Assembly (NCBI GenBank): GCA_900660155.1
Contig: CABFPE010000040.1
Span: 1,305,277 to 1,333,645, forward strand
Length of the DNA stretch: 28,369 bases
Reading direction: 5' to 3'
Source: Hofstenia miamia
Taxonomy: Eukaryota > Xenacoelomorpha > Acoela > Hofsteniidae
Below the pieces are notes generated by a model that was not told the DNA's origin, made no database searches, and was given only the letters and a program-made list of their open reading frames with translations. Shown piece after piece: positions 1 to 9,120 of the stretch (position 1 is its first letter; each line of letters starts with the position of its first letter). The position numbers were made by a program, and so were the translations under genes.

Positions 1-45
1 ATATATATAATATATATATATATATGTATATATATACAATATACT
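1..45. repeat. (AT)n microsatellite at the window edge
   Basis: Almost pure alternating AT/TA dinucleotides, with single interruptions (one G near position 26), run from the first base. The tract probably continues outside the window. Confidence 0.85.
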
Positions 46-2221
46 TGAATAGATTAAATATCCAATGCAAACAAAATTTACCGGCCTTTATAAACTGTTG
101 TCGGCCTTAAAGTTTCCGGCCGGTTCCAACTTTGTTACAAACAAATACTAACGGATTAAGCTGTTTTCAATTTTTAGTGTTTGCGCCTAACAAAGGGAAT
201 TGTATTGGAAAGAAACCAAAATAATTGGTTTATTTTAAAATTGATTTCAGAATATGTCAAAATCATTCTGTAACATATTGAATTGTTTCTGATATCAGTA
301 CTATATCGTATTACATAAAAATAGTTATCTTATAATTCCAGTTTACGAATTGGTGTAAATTTTGCTAAATATTAAGAATCACTTTATTAAATTGCCATAA
401 CCACATGTGTCCTCAGTACATTTCATCGTAATTATCACAATATTTTACATAGTGGAAATTACAGCCAAAACTTGTGTGGACGAAATTTAAAATATGGCAA
501 TATATAATGGATGACTAGCAAATTTTGCATTGCCATATATAGCCATGCTATAAACTGTTCCCCTCATTATATAGACGGTTTATTTGTTAAAGGCATAGTT
601 ACATAATTGTGTATAAGAGACATAAAATGCAAGAAAATTTACCCTGTTAAATGCATGCAAATATTTATATTTCCCGCTGAAATGCAAAATCCAATCGAAT
701 TTTGAAAATAGTATAAGAAATACCATGAAGTGATTTTTCATGTGTATAAAATCATTACAATTTTCCTAAGCAGCATTTCCTGAAGTTCTTAACTAAAATT
801 TAAGTTTTAAGCAGTTTATTCCAATCCATTAATCAACAGGAAATAAGCATTAACAGATACATTATCCATTGCTGCATAAGTTTGGAAGAATGGGGCTTTC
901 AATTAATAACTGCAGAGGCAAAAAATGCGGTGTTCAAGCTCGAATTCTAAAACAGAATCTAGGAGCCTTTTCTTACCATTTGGTTGTCATGGATTCCTAT
1001 TTTAGGCGATGTTGCTTGTTTTTCTAACCAGACCATTTTGTTTTTCGGGACATTGCAGAGTAGTCAGTGTATTATTTAGGGCCGTTGGAGGCTGGAATCA
1101 GTGTATTATTTATGGCCTTCGAAGAACGAATTCTGAATTAAAATATTTCAGGTTCTCATCGCGTAATATCCAAGCGTTTTGAATTTTATCGTAGCAGACT
1201 TTAAATATAATATATAAATTTTCCAAATATCATGGCCTTATAATAGGGTATCCTCAAACAGAAAACGCCGATGCTCTTTACAAAGAAAGTTTCAATATAA
1301 TCTACAAGATACCCTCGTGATTTCCATTCGGGAATTTTCTACATAATTTGGCAGATACACTTTCCGTAGCATAGCTTTGAATCAAATGAAACACAGTTGA
1401 GAATTTCTAAAAACTTTAATTATTTAAACGACTTGCAATTGAATTTTAATGCATTTCTAGATGTCATTTAGAATGGCAGATTAATTTTGTAGCATATACT
1501 AACATCACTCTGTGTGGTGATCTAACGTTAAGATTAATAATCATATAAAATTAGAGTCATATGATTAGATTTGAATCTATAAACTCGAAATTAAACGTAT
1601 GTCTATTTAATGCTAAAAAGTGCTAAAGAAGTCTGGGAAAGTGTGTGAAACGGGTTGACCCAACCCGAGTTGGAATACGGATCATCACTCTTACACGGCT
1701 CTGATGGGGTGTTGGCTTGTTCATAGTCTTTAGGGTGGAAGATCACTATAACAGATTTAAGGAACATTGTAAGAAGTCAGACATTTGAATCTTAGAATTT
1801 CTAAACAATTTTACTTATTTTTGTATTTTCTATTGACTTTCTATTGTATTTATTGATACTTTGATGCAAAAACAATTTTGTGAGAATAATACAAATATGA
1901 TGGGCGGATCAAAAAAATTTTCCCTTATCCCACCTTGGTCTGGAAATTCTAATACATGTACATTAATTTATACATTCTTAGCATTCAACATTTAATAGAC
2001 ACTATAATTAGGAAATGTTGGAATGCGCAAGAAAATCATTTAAAGGATATAATTTGGGAAAACATTTTCGGATATCATTAATCTTTAATGAAATTTCTTG
2101 ACACTCAAATTTTCATGAATTTGTAAATGTCAGACGAATGATCAATAAATTTTTTATTATAAGTCAACGATATTTTCATGACTGATACACACTTGGTAGC
2201 AAATTATTAAGAGAAGGTGGA
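46..2221. other. Non-coding AT-rich stretch upstream of the first gene
   Basis: I find no convincing coding frame, RNA gene or transposon end in these ~2.2 kb. Small visible structures are a cluster of CCGGCC-type words near 80-125 and two copies of a 20-base word differing at one position (1064-1083 and 1098-1117, 34 bases apart). A TATA-like stretch near 2155-2164 lies about 60 bases upstream of the next start codon and could belong to its promoter, but AT-rich DNA makes such matches common. Confidence 0.5.
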
Positions 2222-3565
2222 ATGATGACGTTTGCACTTCTATTCTGCGTTTTCGTTTATGCATCGGCATATAAAAATCTGACTGCTTTAGTAAGTGAAG
2301 CAAATGGTAACATAACAGCATTCTCCAGTGAAAGTTGTGTCGAATGGTGCGATAGGCTTAAAGAAGATGTTTGCCTTTCAATAGTTTGGGTATTAGAAAC
2401 ACTGATGTGCTATGCACTGAAAATGGAGTTCAAACAAAACGATGTGAAATATAACGAACGAGGCTTCTTGTGGTTGCCAAGAAATGATTCTTACTATAGA
2501 ATGGAAATTTATGTTCTCAAATCATCTTACTGTTCCGCAACATTCAACTTTAGTTCAATTGTAAACCTTAAAATATCAATTGCTAATTCAGAACAATTTG
2601 AATTTACAAACCTTACCGTTACAAATACTTCACCTAAACGGATACGTAATATTTTGATTAAAAAACCAGACACATCGTCAAATTGGTACATAAATTTTTT
2701 TGACAGTGATAACTTTGTTGCTTGTGGTGGAAGTAAGTTGGAAATAGCTGTACGTCCCGTCCGTTGCATTGCAAATGATTGCAGAATGATAAGTAGAAGA
2801 AGTTTCTGCTCTGCTGATTCACAGACCCACACCATCTACTCACTTTATGGGTTGGAGAATGCAGTGATACTACGGATTGACTTTTACGGAACAGGAAGTC
2901 TTCAATGTAACACTCACGTAAATAAAGTTACCCTTTTTGCAAAACATGAACCTGCTTGTATTCAACGTAATAGTATAAATCTTCAAAGTGGAACTTCATT
3001 TTTTGTATTGTATATGTATTGTCCAATTTCATTATTAATGCAAAAAATCGAGTCGGTTGCACTGGAGGCTACAAATTCTGCAGTCCAGTACTGTATTAAA
3101 ATGGTTTTCGTGCGTGATATGAGACAGCTTTTTTATCAAGTTCAGTTCACATGCAACATAAACTGCATTGATCAACAGCGTGGAAACTCAGTGATCTTCA
3201 CGATGCCAAGTCTCATTTACTCATACATCGATGTATGTCAATATCTAAGCTTTAGCTTTAATAGTACCTCTGATACATATAGGCACTATTCAACATCAGT
3301 TCTTACATACTCCAAAGGAATTTTTGATTTATATTATACTGGTTATGATCAAGTAAATATCTACGGAGTATCACTAGAGTATGAAGACATAAAAGAGTAT
3401 CATATTAGATTAACCTCTGAGGAGAAAATTACATTTTTTTCGATTATGCTACACAAAGTTGGTCATTGGAAAATCGTGTTCAAACCTTCATATGCAGATT
3501 TAACTCAATTCGAGCTCAATACCACTAATCGCAATTTGAAGCTGCAATATTTTACGCTTGACTAG
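2222..3565 (+). CDS. Secreted cysteine-containing orphan protein with a PAN/apple-like N-terminus (447 aa, single exon)
   Basis: The frame starts at tandem ATGs (2222). The N-terminus is a typical signal peptide: about 15 mostly hydrophobic residues ending in an Ala-Ser-Ala type cleavage site near residue 16. The mature part has many N-glycosylation sequons (for example N19, N30) and scattered cysteines, which fits an extracellular glycoprotein. Cysteines C39, C43, C51 and C63 lie in a Cys-x3-Cys-x7-Cys-x11-Cys pattern with an aromatic between the last two. This resembles a PAN/apple module, a fold used for protein or carbohydrate contacts, but I cannot prove it by eye. The remaining ~370 residues look beta-rich (alternating hydrophobics) and match no family I recognise. 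There is no C-terminal membrane segment. The single uninterrupted frame, normal codon use and a polyadenylation signal ~77 bases after the stop argue for a real gene. The biochemical role is unknown. An upstream untranslated exon cannot be excluded. Confidence 0.75.
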   Translation: MMTFALLFCVFVYASAYKNLTALVSEANGNITAFSSESCVEWCDRLKEDVCLSIVWVLETLMCYALKMEFKQNDVKYNERGFLWLPRNDSYYRMEIYVLKSSYCSATFNFSSIVNLKISIANSEQFEFTNLTVTNTSPKRIRNILIKKPDTSSNWYINFFDSDNFVACGGSKLEIAVRPVRCIANDCRMISRRSFCSADSQTHTIYSLYGLENAVILRIDFYGTGSLQCNTHVNKVTLFAKHEPACIQRNSINLQSGTSFFVLYMYCPISLLMQKIESVALEATNSAVQYCIKMVFVRDMRQLFYQVQFTCNINCIDQQRGNSVIFTMPSLIYSYIDVCQYLSFSFNSTSDTYRHYSTSVLTYSKGIFDLYYTGYDQVNIYGVSLEYEDIKEYHIRLTSEEKITFFSIMLHKVGHWKIVFKPSYADLTQFELNTTNRNLKLQYFTLD

Positions 3566-3641
3566 ACCCTTGCAACATTGAAATAACTTTTTGTTTAATG
3601 GTGGCATTGTTTGCATGAAGTATCTGTTATGAATGCACGAA

Positions 3642-3647
3642 AATAAA
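3642..3647 (+). terminator. Polyadenylation signal AATAAA of the secreted orphan gene
   Basis: Canonical AATAAA 77 bases past the TAG stop at 3563-3565. The distance is normal for a short 3' untranslated region, and this supports the gene being a complete transcription unit. Confidence 0.55.
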
Positions 3648-3941
3648 AATGTAGAGGATTAATATGAATTTTGTAATATATTTTTAGTAATTTAGAGAGA
3701 AACTACAATTTCTATATAGAATTTAGCTTTGTTGGAAACAACTGAATTTTCTGCAACAACAGTACGCATTCATATGAAATGTACTTATAATAAACAAGTG
3801 GCATCCTCAAAAATTCATTTGTATGAATCAAGTTATTTAGGCTATACCTCGAAAAATATAAGCAACTAATTTCTACTCAGATAAAAATTAAAGCTATACA
3901 AATACATTATAAAATAATAATGAGTTTATATGTAGATGCTA

Positions 3942-4239
3942 CCCAATAAACAATAAACACGATTAGAAGACGTCTTATAACACGTCTTAAAATGATTTAG
4001 AAATCGTTTAGAATACGTCTAGAAAAAGTGTCGGGTGTAGAAAATGTTTTTCAAACGTTTAGAAATTGTTTAAAAGGTGTATAGAAGACGTTTGACAATA
4101 TCATTGGTGGACACTAGATGGCATTCAGCAATTATTAGAAATGCTGTTTTATAAGATGTTTAGAAGACGTATTTTAAGACGGCTTACAACGTGATATGCC
4201 ACTATAAGACGGAAATAAAACATTTTATTGTTTATTGGG
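3942..4239. mobile_element. Mariner/Tc1-type MITE, 298 bp, with 16-bp perfect terminal inverted repeats and TA target duplication
   Basis: The element starts CCCAATAAACAATAAA (3942-3957) and ends with the exact reverse complement (4224-4239). A TA dinucleotide lies on each side (3940-3941 and 4240-4241), which is the target duplication typical of the Tc1/mariner superfamily. There is no coding capacity. The interior is full of short, partly inverted words based on AGACGTCTT, AAACGTTTAGA and TTAGAAGACGT, so the element can fold on itself. The superfamily call rests on TIR plus TA duplication only; the autonomous partner is not in this window. Confidence 0.8.
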
Positions 4240-4241
4240 TA

Positions 4242-4940
4242 ATGTATGTTTTTCAAGCAATATGTAGTTTCAAAAATGTTACGCCTAGGTTTCTTTAAAG
4301 AAGGGGAAAATATTTTGATTATTATGCCAAATGTGAATCATAGCTAATGATAAACACAGCCTGACCATGTGTAGACCGATAAATAATACTGAAGCTTGAA
4401 GTAATTTTCTTATTAATCAATAAAATAATAATTGTTAAAATATTTCATTTCATATAAACTTCCAAATATTAAAACTGAAAATGTACAATGATAATATGAA
4501 ACACATCAATTAATATGACAAGTAGCCTACTTGAATCCAGAAACTTTGGATTTTGAAGCAATGGTTTCACTACGGTTCTTTCATTGAATATTCTTAAAAA
4601 ACATATGCTTTGTTTAACAAGGAATTTGTTTATAGATATTATATTTTATGAGATTCTTCAAGAAAGACAGCAAATCTTTGTTAAGTGCCTTCATATGTAT
4701 CCTTGAATATAGGTAACTGCTTCCAATTAATAATCATTTAAATCGAACAGCTGTCATTTTGAAATGAATCTTGGAATTATGTAAAATCCCAATTGTTAGA
4801 GATTAACCATAATTAGCTTTAGCTATTACTATTCTTAGTCAATATGTATTGCTCTGTGACTAGTGAGATTCCATTATATCTCTGCCATCCAAGTTATTAC
4901 AATTATGTAAGTTATTAATTACAATTGCAACTACATTGCT
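4242..4940. other. AT-rich intergenic DNA with no recognisable feature
   Basis: Between the MITE and the next dispersed repeat I find no reading frame above background, no inverted repeat of note and no RNA-like element. Confidence 0.4.
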
Positions 4941-4944
4941 TTGA

Positions 4945-5115
4945 ACTAATTAACCAACTTCCATTTAGATCATTGCCAGCAGTAGATGACAGGGTCGAAA
5001 CCCAAAGCTGAACCATGAAATCAAGAAAGATTGGTATCCGGCATCAATCACCAGCTACTATGCAAATGGCTATGACTCACAAAGCTCTCTCAATGGTTGT
5101 GGTTTATGTCATGTG
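4945..5115. repeat. Dispersed repeat, copy 1 of 2 (possible SINE-like unit)
   Basis: This stretch aligns by eye with 8975-9115. Both carry TCCATTTAGATC, then TGC(C)AGCA, then AGGGTC(G/A)AAACCCAA, then ATGACTCA-like and CACAAAG/GTGCAAG words in the same order, at roughly two-thirds identity. The reverse complement of the AGGGTCGAAACCC part resembles the B box of tRNA-type RNA polymerase III promoters (GTTTCGACCC), so a SINE on the minus strand is possible. No convincing A box was found. The true ends of the unit are not visible. Confidence 0.45.
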
Positions 5116-6035
5116 GTGTGATGCATTCTAGTGTTGCTTAACTTTAATGAATTTTGTTTGAATTTTTTTGAAATTTGCAGCATTAAAAGAATTAGGTAAT
5201 TTGTCTCAATTTCTTTTTTTGAGCCTTTAAATGAACTATGAGATATTTAGGGTTAATGTGATAACTCAAACTTGTATGTGATCAGTACACATGCTTTCAA
5301 CTGTATAGATGCACTATGTAATGCAAAAATGGACAGAAAAAAGCAATGACAGTCACAAATAGAATTGAACCTATAAATACAATGAAACCAGGTAAAGTTG
5401 TAAAAATTTGTACTCTATAATATGAGAACTGGTCAAAGCTGGTACCAACATGAGAGTAGCCTGGGTACCAGACCAGTCAAATCCAGTTACAAGTCAGGAG
5501 TGATTGGAACTGAACTGACAAAGTCACCAATTGAGAGTACTGCTCCTATATCTGTGCAATACCATACTGCTAACAGTAGGACATTTTTAAATTTGGTACC
5601 CTACTGATGATACTTGGTGCAGGACTGGGAAGTGTGGTACTACAAATCTCTATGCACCACATAAATAAAAATATATGTGTATTTTAATATATCTGTAGTA
5701 ATTTTGATATCACATTATAAAGCCGAAATTTAATGTCAAAATTAACCTTGATAATTTTTGGCATATCAAATAATTATTGAAATCAGCCCTGCTTTTTATT
5801 TCTTTCACGCTGAAGCTGTAAGCACAAAGCCGTTGGTACTTTTGTGTTATCTCCCTCAATAAACATAATTTGTTGCAGCAATGTTTCATTATAGTTTAAC
5901 ATTACACAAAGACATCTGTGTTGAATTTGTAACCAGCAATGAATTTCAAATACCCAGGCCCTTAAAAACATTTACAAACAACATTATTATTATTAAAATA
6001 TTTGTTTATTTTATTAATTAAAATAATGTATGTGC
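5116..6035. other. Intergenic DNA, one less AT-rich patch of unknown nature
   Basis: No gene is supported here. The patch at 5420-5640 is clearly richer in G and C than its surroundings and repeats the word GGTACCA/GGTACC three times (near 5440, 5466 and 5597), so it may be a transposon fragment. Its short open frame has no recognisable features. Confidence 0.35.
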
Positions 6036-6039
6036 TATA

Positions 6040-6520
6040 ATTTTTTCAGATCCTTATACTTTCATATTTAATTTCATATTTATTTTAAGTTTTTTGCAAA
6101 ATAGTAGTTTCATTTTCTATCTCTTCATTTGCCTCTGTTAGCATTTCTATCTGTTGTTGGAACAAATTTCTTTGTTTAGTCATGGCCAACTTAATATATT
6201 AAGTTGGCCATGGCTCAGTTAGTCTCATGCTGGTATTGTTTCTCATTTTGTTCATCCATTTTTCTCTATTCATTGATTCTAGCTCTAACATTTGCGGTGT
6301 TAATTGTTTGATTTGTAATAGAATTTTATCTTCCATGCTTCTTGCCATTTCTGTCAATTCAGTCATTGTATATTCATTCTTGATTTGTACTGTCCATAGT
6401 ACAAACTCTATGGGGATACTTCACTTTCATGTAATGATGCTGTTTCTTACATCTGGGGAATCTCCATCTGTTGCAGGGGTTGCGCTTTAGACTTAGTTCT
6501 TTTCTTTTTCTTTGAATGTA
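6040..6520 (-). pseudogene. Decayed minus-strand coding remnant, lysine-rich then coiled-coil-like
   Basis: Read on the minus strand, an ATG near 6519 opens a very basic stretch (MVHSKKKKRTKSK) of about 25 codons that ends in a TAA. After a further stop and a frame change near 6410, a second frame stays open for about 60 codons to about 6190. It is rich in Glu, Lys, Met, Leu and Gln with heptad-like spacing, as in a coiled coil. A third short piece of the same character (beginning MTKQRNLFQQQIEML) runs from 6212 to about 6114. A perfect palindrome (6181-6212) sits exactly between the last two pieces. The composition resembles the ORF1/gag-like proteins of retroelements, or a lost host coiled-coil protein; I cannot choose between them. 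Confidence 0.3.
6181..6212. repeat. Perfect 32-bp palindrome with no spacer
   Basis: The left half CATGGCCAACTTAATA is followed immediately by its exact reverse complement. The flanking bases (6180 T, 6213 G) do not extend it. It contains two TTAA sites and two copies of TTAAGTTGG-type sequence in opposite orientation. TTAAGTTGG also occurs at 6704, upstream of the piggyBac transposase. Such a structure can form a cruciform and may arise by strand switching in replication. Confidence 0.9.
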
Positions 6521-6741
6521 CCATTTTTTAACTTTAGCTATGAGTAGCCTCTTGGTTTCCCAAATTCAGTTTCTTGATTTTCTGGTAGTGCTTATCATGT
6601 TGGCTGCTGCAGTGTATTAAATTAGGTATTTCCATAGTGCCAATGGTATTTTAAGTATTTTATCTTTGCTGAATATAATTTTTTAGTAATATATGACATT
6701 ACTAGGTTAAGTTGGGATATTTGTATACTGTTTTATGCTGT

Positions 6742-6812
6742 GCCTACAGGCAGGTCACGTGGCACTGTATTTAAATAATATACCATGTGTGCCACGTCAC
6801 CTGCTGGCAGGC
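6742..6812. repeat. Imperfect inverted repeat (24-bp arms) upstream of the piggyBac frame
   Basis: The left arm (6742-6765) begins GCCT and ends CACGTGGCAC. The right arm (6789-6812) is its reverse complement at 20 of 24 positions. The loop is 23 bases and AT-rich. A related, more decayed GCCTGTGACC...TTACGTGGTAC structure lies downstream of the transposase at 8461-8536. A pair of such structures bracketing the transposase suggests subterminal repeats of the piggyBac element. Confidence 0.6.
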
Positions 6813-6860
6813 ATTCAACAATTCTTCAGAAATAACTATAATAGTGTTTCCATATCAATA

Positions 6861-6882
6861 ACTCTCTTTTTTTTCTTTTCAG
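6861..6882 (+). other. Candidate 3' splice site upstream of the piggyBac start
   Basis: An uninterrupted pyrimidine tract (CTCTTTTTTTTCTTTTC) is followed directly by AG at 6881-6882, a textbook acceptor. It lies 36 bases before the likely ATG at 6919, so the transposase may have carried an intron in its 5' leader. A second AG follows TTTTC at about 6906. No matching donor was identified. Confidence 0.35.
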
Positions 6883-6918
6883 AATATAAATATATTGTGT
6901 TTTCAGATTATATATAAT

Positions 6919-8082
6919 ATGGAAACAAGGAAATTTTCATGTAAATCGTTTTATGGGTCATCATCGAAAGACAATCAAAGTTCAGAAAGTGATCCTGAAA
7001 TTACACTAAATCTAAGTGATGATTCAGATGAATATGTACCATCAGAGTCTGTGTCCAGTGATTCAGCTATATCAAAAGCAAATGAACAAGAAACTATGGT
7101 TCACTGGCGTGGTCGCCTCCTTTTTAGACAGCACAATCCAGGAAAGGCCCACAAATATGGTTTGAAAATATATAAATTGTGTGATCCAAAAAGTTACACA
7201 TATACTAGTTATGTATATGCTGGAAAAGAAGATCTTGGGCAACGAGGAAGACCAACTGATTCAACTACACATAGTACTCAAATTGTATTAGATCTTGCAG
7301 AAAAATACTTGAAGAAAGGGAGAACTACTGCAACTGACAATTTTTACACATCTATTTCTCTTGCAAAGTCCTTGCTTGAAAAGCAAACTCACCTCGTAGG
7401 GACACTTCGCAAAAATTGGGTTGGCAATCCAAATGATGTAACAATGGCAAAACTGAAAAAAGATGACATTATTGGTCGAGAAGAGAATGATGGAATAGTT
7501 GTTGCCAAATGGCAAGTTAAACGAGAAGTACTTATGCTTTCCACCAAGCATGATCTGAAATTTGTAGGTACTGGAAAGAAAAATTGTAATAATGAAGAAA
7601 TAATGAAACCAGAAATTAGTATGTGCTATAACTCTGCTAAACAAGGTATAGATGTTTCAGATCAATTGGCCAGTTATTTTTCACTGCTTAGAAAAACAAT
7701 TCGATGGTATCATAAAGTAGCATTCAAATTTTTGCTCAATACAGTTGCCATCAATGCACTCATTATATATAAAGAAATTCAAAGAAATGACCAACAAATT
7801 GCTGAATTCAGACAAACTATTATTGAAACACTATGTAAAGAACTGCAAACAAATCCAAGGCAACAACTTTCTGTTTCAACTAAACACACCTTAGAAGAAT
7901 ATCAAGCCAGTGATGCCAGAAACCAGAAAAAACGCAAATGATGTTCCAGTTGCTATGCTGAATTACAGAAAACTATAGGTTGAAAAGAAGCTATGAAAAA
8001 AAGTAGAAAGGTATCAATATATTGTGAAAAATATGAAGGAAACCCAACATTATGCTTAGAATGTTTCAATAAAATCCACTAA
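6919..8082 (+). pseudogene. piggyBac-family transposase, internally deleted, with two in-frame stops
   Basis: Family features in order are an acidic Ser/Asp/Glu-rich N-terminus, the MVHWRGRLLFRQHNPGKAHK block, GxxTATDNFYTS with the second catalytic Asp (codon 7336-7338), and KQGIDVSDQL with the Asp pair of the third site (7651-7653 and 7660-7662). Next come a RWYHKV...NAL block and then CSSC, YCEK and CLEC, the C-terminal cysteine-rich domain. The first catalytic Asp, expected just before the E-T-M of the RGR block, is Gln (7087-7089). The acidic tail joins that block directly, so well over 100 residues present in full-length relatives (usually 500-600 aa) are missing. TGA codons at 7939-7941 and about 7981-7983 cut off the cysteine-rich domain, which stays in frame to TAA at 8080-8082. 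ATG 6919 is preferred because codons upstream lack a plausible start. The element cannot make active cut-and-paste transposase. Confidence 0.88.
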
Positions 8083-8335
8083 ATGTTCAATTTCTATTTA
8101 TGTTTATTTATATGTTATATTCCAAAAAAGGCATTTTTATAAGTTTATCTCCTTTTGTGGAGTACAATGAAGAAATTCAGTACTTTTTTTTTATTATGCC
8201 TCTATAAAATCCACTAAATATTCCATTAATTTTTTTTATTTATATGTCATATTAAAATAAAAAGATTTTTCATTAGTTTATCTTTATATGTTGTGTAAAA
8301 TAAATATACAAGTTCAGTAGGTCTTTTTATTATCC
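8066..8335. repeat. Diverged tandem duplication (~135 bp unit) after the piggyBac stop
   Basis: Two adjacent segments (about 8066-8200 and 8201-8335) share AAAATCCACTAAAT, TTTATTTATATG, AGTTTATCT, a TTCAGTA word and TTTTATTAT in the same order. The first copy includes the last transposase codons, so the duplication arose inside the element's 3' region. Confidence 0.55.
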
Positions 8336-8460
8336 AAGTATGTGATTATCAGAATATTGTCCATAAATATGCAGAAAATAGATATTCCTGATGTGCCACA
8401 GCATATTTACAATGTATTATGCCAAATGCCAACAAAAATATTTCACTTCAAAATATTTTA

Positions 8461-8536
8461 GCCTGTGACCTTCTGGTGGGTTACGTGGTACATAAATAGA
8501 AATAGGTGTGACACACTTGCAGGTCTCATGGCAGCC
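8461..8536. repeat. Decayed hairpin downstream of the piggyBac transposase
   Basis: The segment shares GGT(T/C)ACGTGG(T/C)AC, an AAATA spacer and GTGTG(A/C)CAC with the clear inverted repeat at 6742-6812. It ends ATGGCAGCC close to a TTAA at about 8542. It may mark the right end region of the piggyBac element. I could not define exact terminal repeats or a TTAA duplication. Confidence 0.4.
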
Positions 8537-8549
8537 AACATGTTAATTT

Positions 8550-8970
8550 TAATTTTGTGTTCATTTCTTTTTTAATCTTTTCTCCAGGTTCTGCTGAGTT
8601 TTCATTGCTTAATTTCTCATCATTCAAGATTTAAAGAACAATTTCTCAAGAAGAAACATCTATCTTTGCCCTTCTTTTTTCTTTAATTTATTTGCTGAGG
8701 CATGTTAATGTTCATTAATTAATCTCATTGTTATAATTTAAAAAATTTTCTGATAAGAAGTACATCTTGTATTAAAAAAATACTATTTTCTAAATTAAAT
8801 CTTTCATTGCATGTATCAGGAGTCTTGTCATGATCACCATGTAGAATCAGAATGGACTATTAAATCAGGCTAGATCAAATGATTATTAGGGACCCCCTTT
8901 TATTTGTGTGATCCCAACCAGTTAAGCTTTTAATCCAAATGCTACAAGTTATGACTCTTGATACAACTAA
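8550..8970. other. AT-rich intergenic DNA
   Basis: No frame, hairpin or repeat stands out between the piggyBac remains and the second dispersed-repeat copy. Confidence 0.35.
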
Positions 8971-8974
8971 TTTA

Positions 8975-9120
8975 TAATATGATCACTATTTGGACTCCAT
9001 TTAGATCTGCAGCAAGATGTTATAAGGGTCAAAACCCAATGCCAAGCAATGTAATAAAAGGAAGAATGAAGATGGTTAACAATAACCAGTTATCATGGAA
9101 TTGATTGTGACTCAGTGCAA
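8975..9120. repeat. Dispersed repeat, copy 2 of 2
   Basis: Diverged copy of the unit at 4945-5115, in the same orientation. Shared landmarks are CTCCATTTAGATC, GCAGCAAGATG, AGGGTCAAAACCCAA and TGTGACTCA. Its B-box-like word is less well kept than in copy 1. Confidence 0.45.

Noticed and set aside
480..540. Inverted ATGGCAATATATA / TATATAGCCAT words near 490-540 as a hairpin gene
   Set aside because: Short, imperfect and AT-rich. Such pairs are common in this composition and no terminator or small-RNA context is seen.
2527..2843. Minus-strand frames opposite the secreted orphan gene
   Set aside because: Shadow frames of the + strand gene: no motif, unlike codon use, and the + frame has a signal peptide and polyadenylation signal.
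6227..6490. 87-codon + strand frame with hydrophobic start
   Set aside because: It is antisense to a more protein-like minus-strand remnant. Its hydrophobicity comes from T-rich codons (Leu, Phe, Ile) in AT-rich DNA.
7288..7644. 118-codon minus-strand frame inside the piggyBac region
   Set aside because: Directly antisense to the recognisable transposase motifs.
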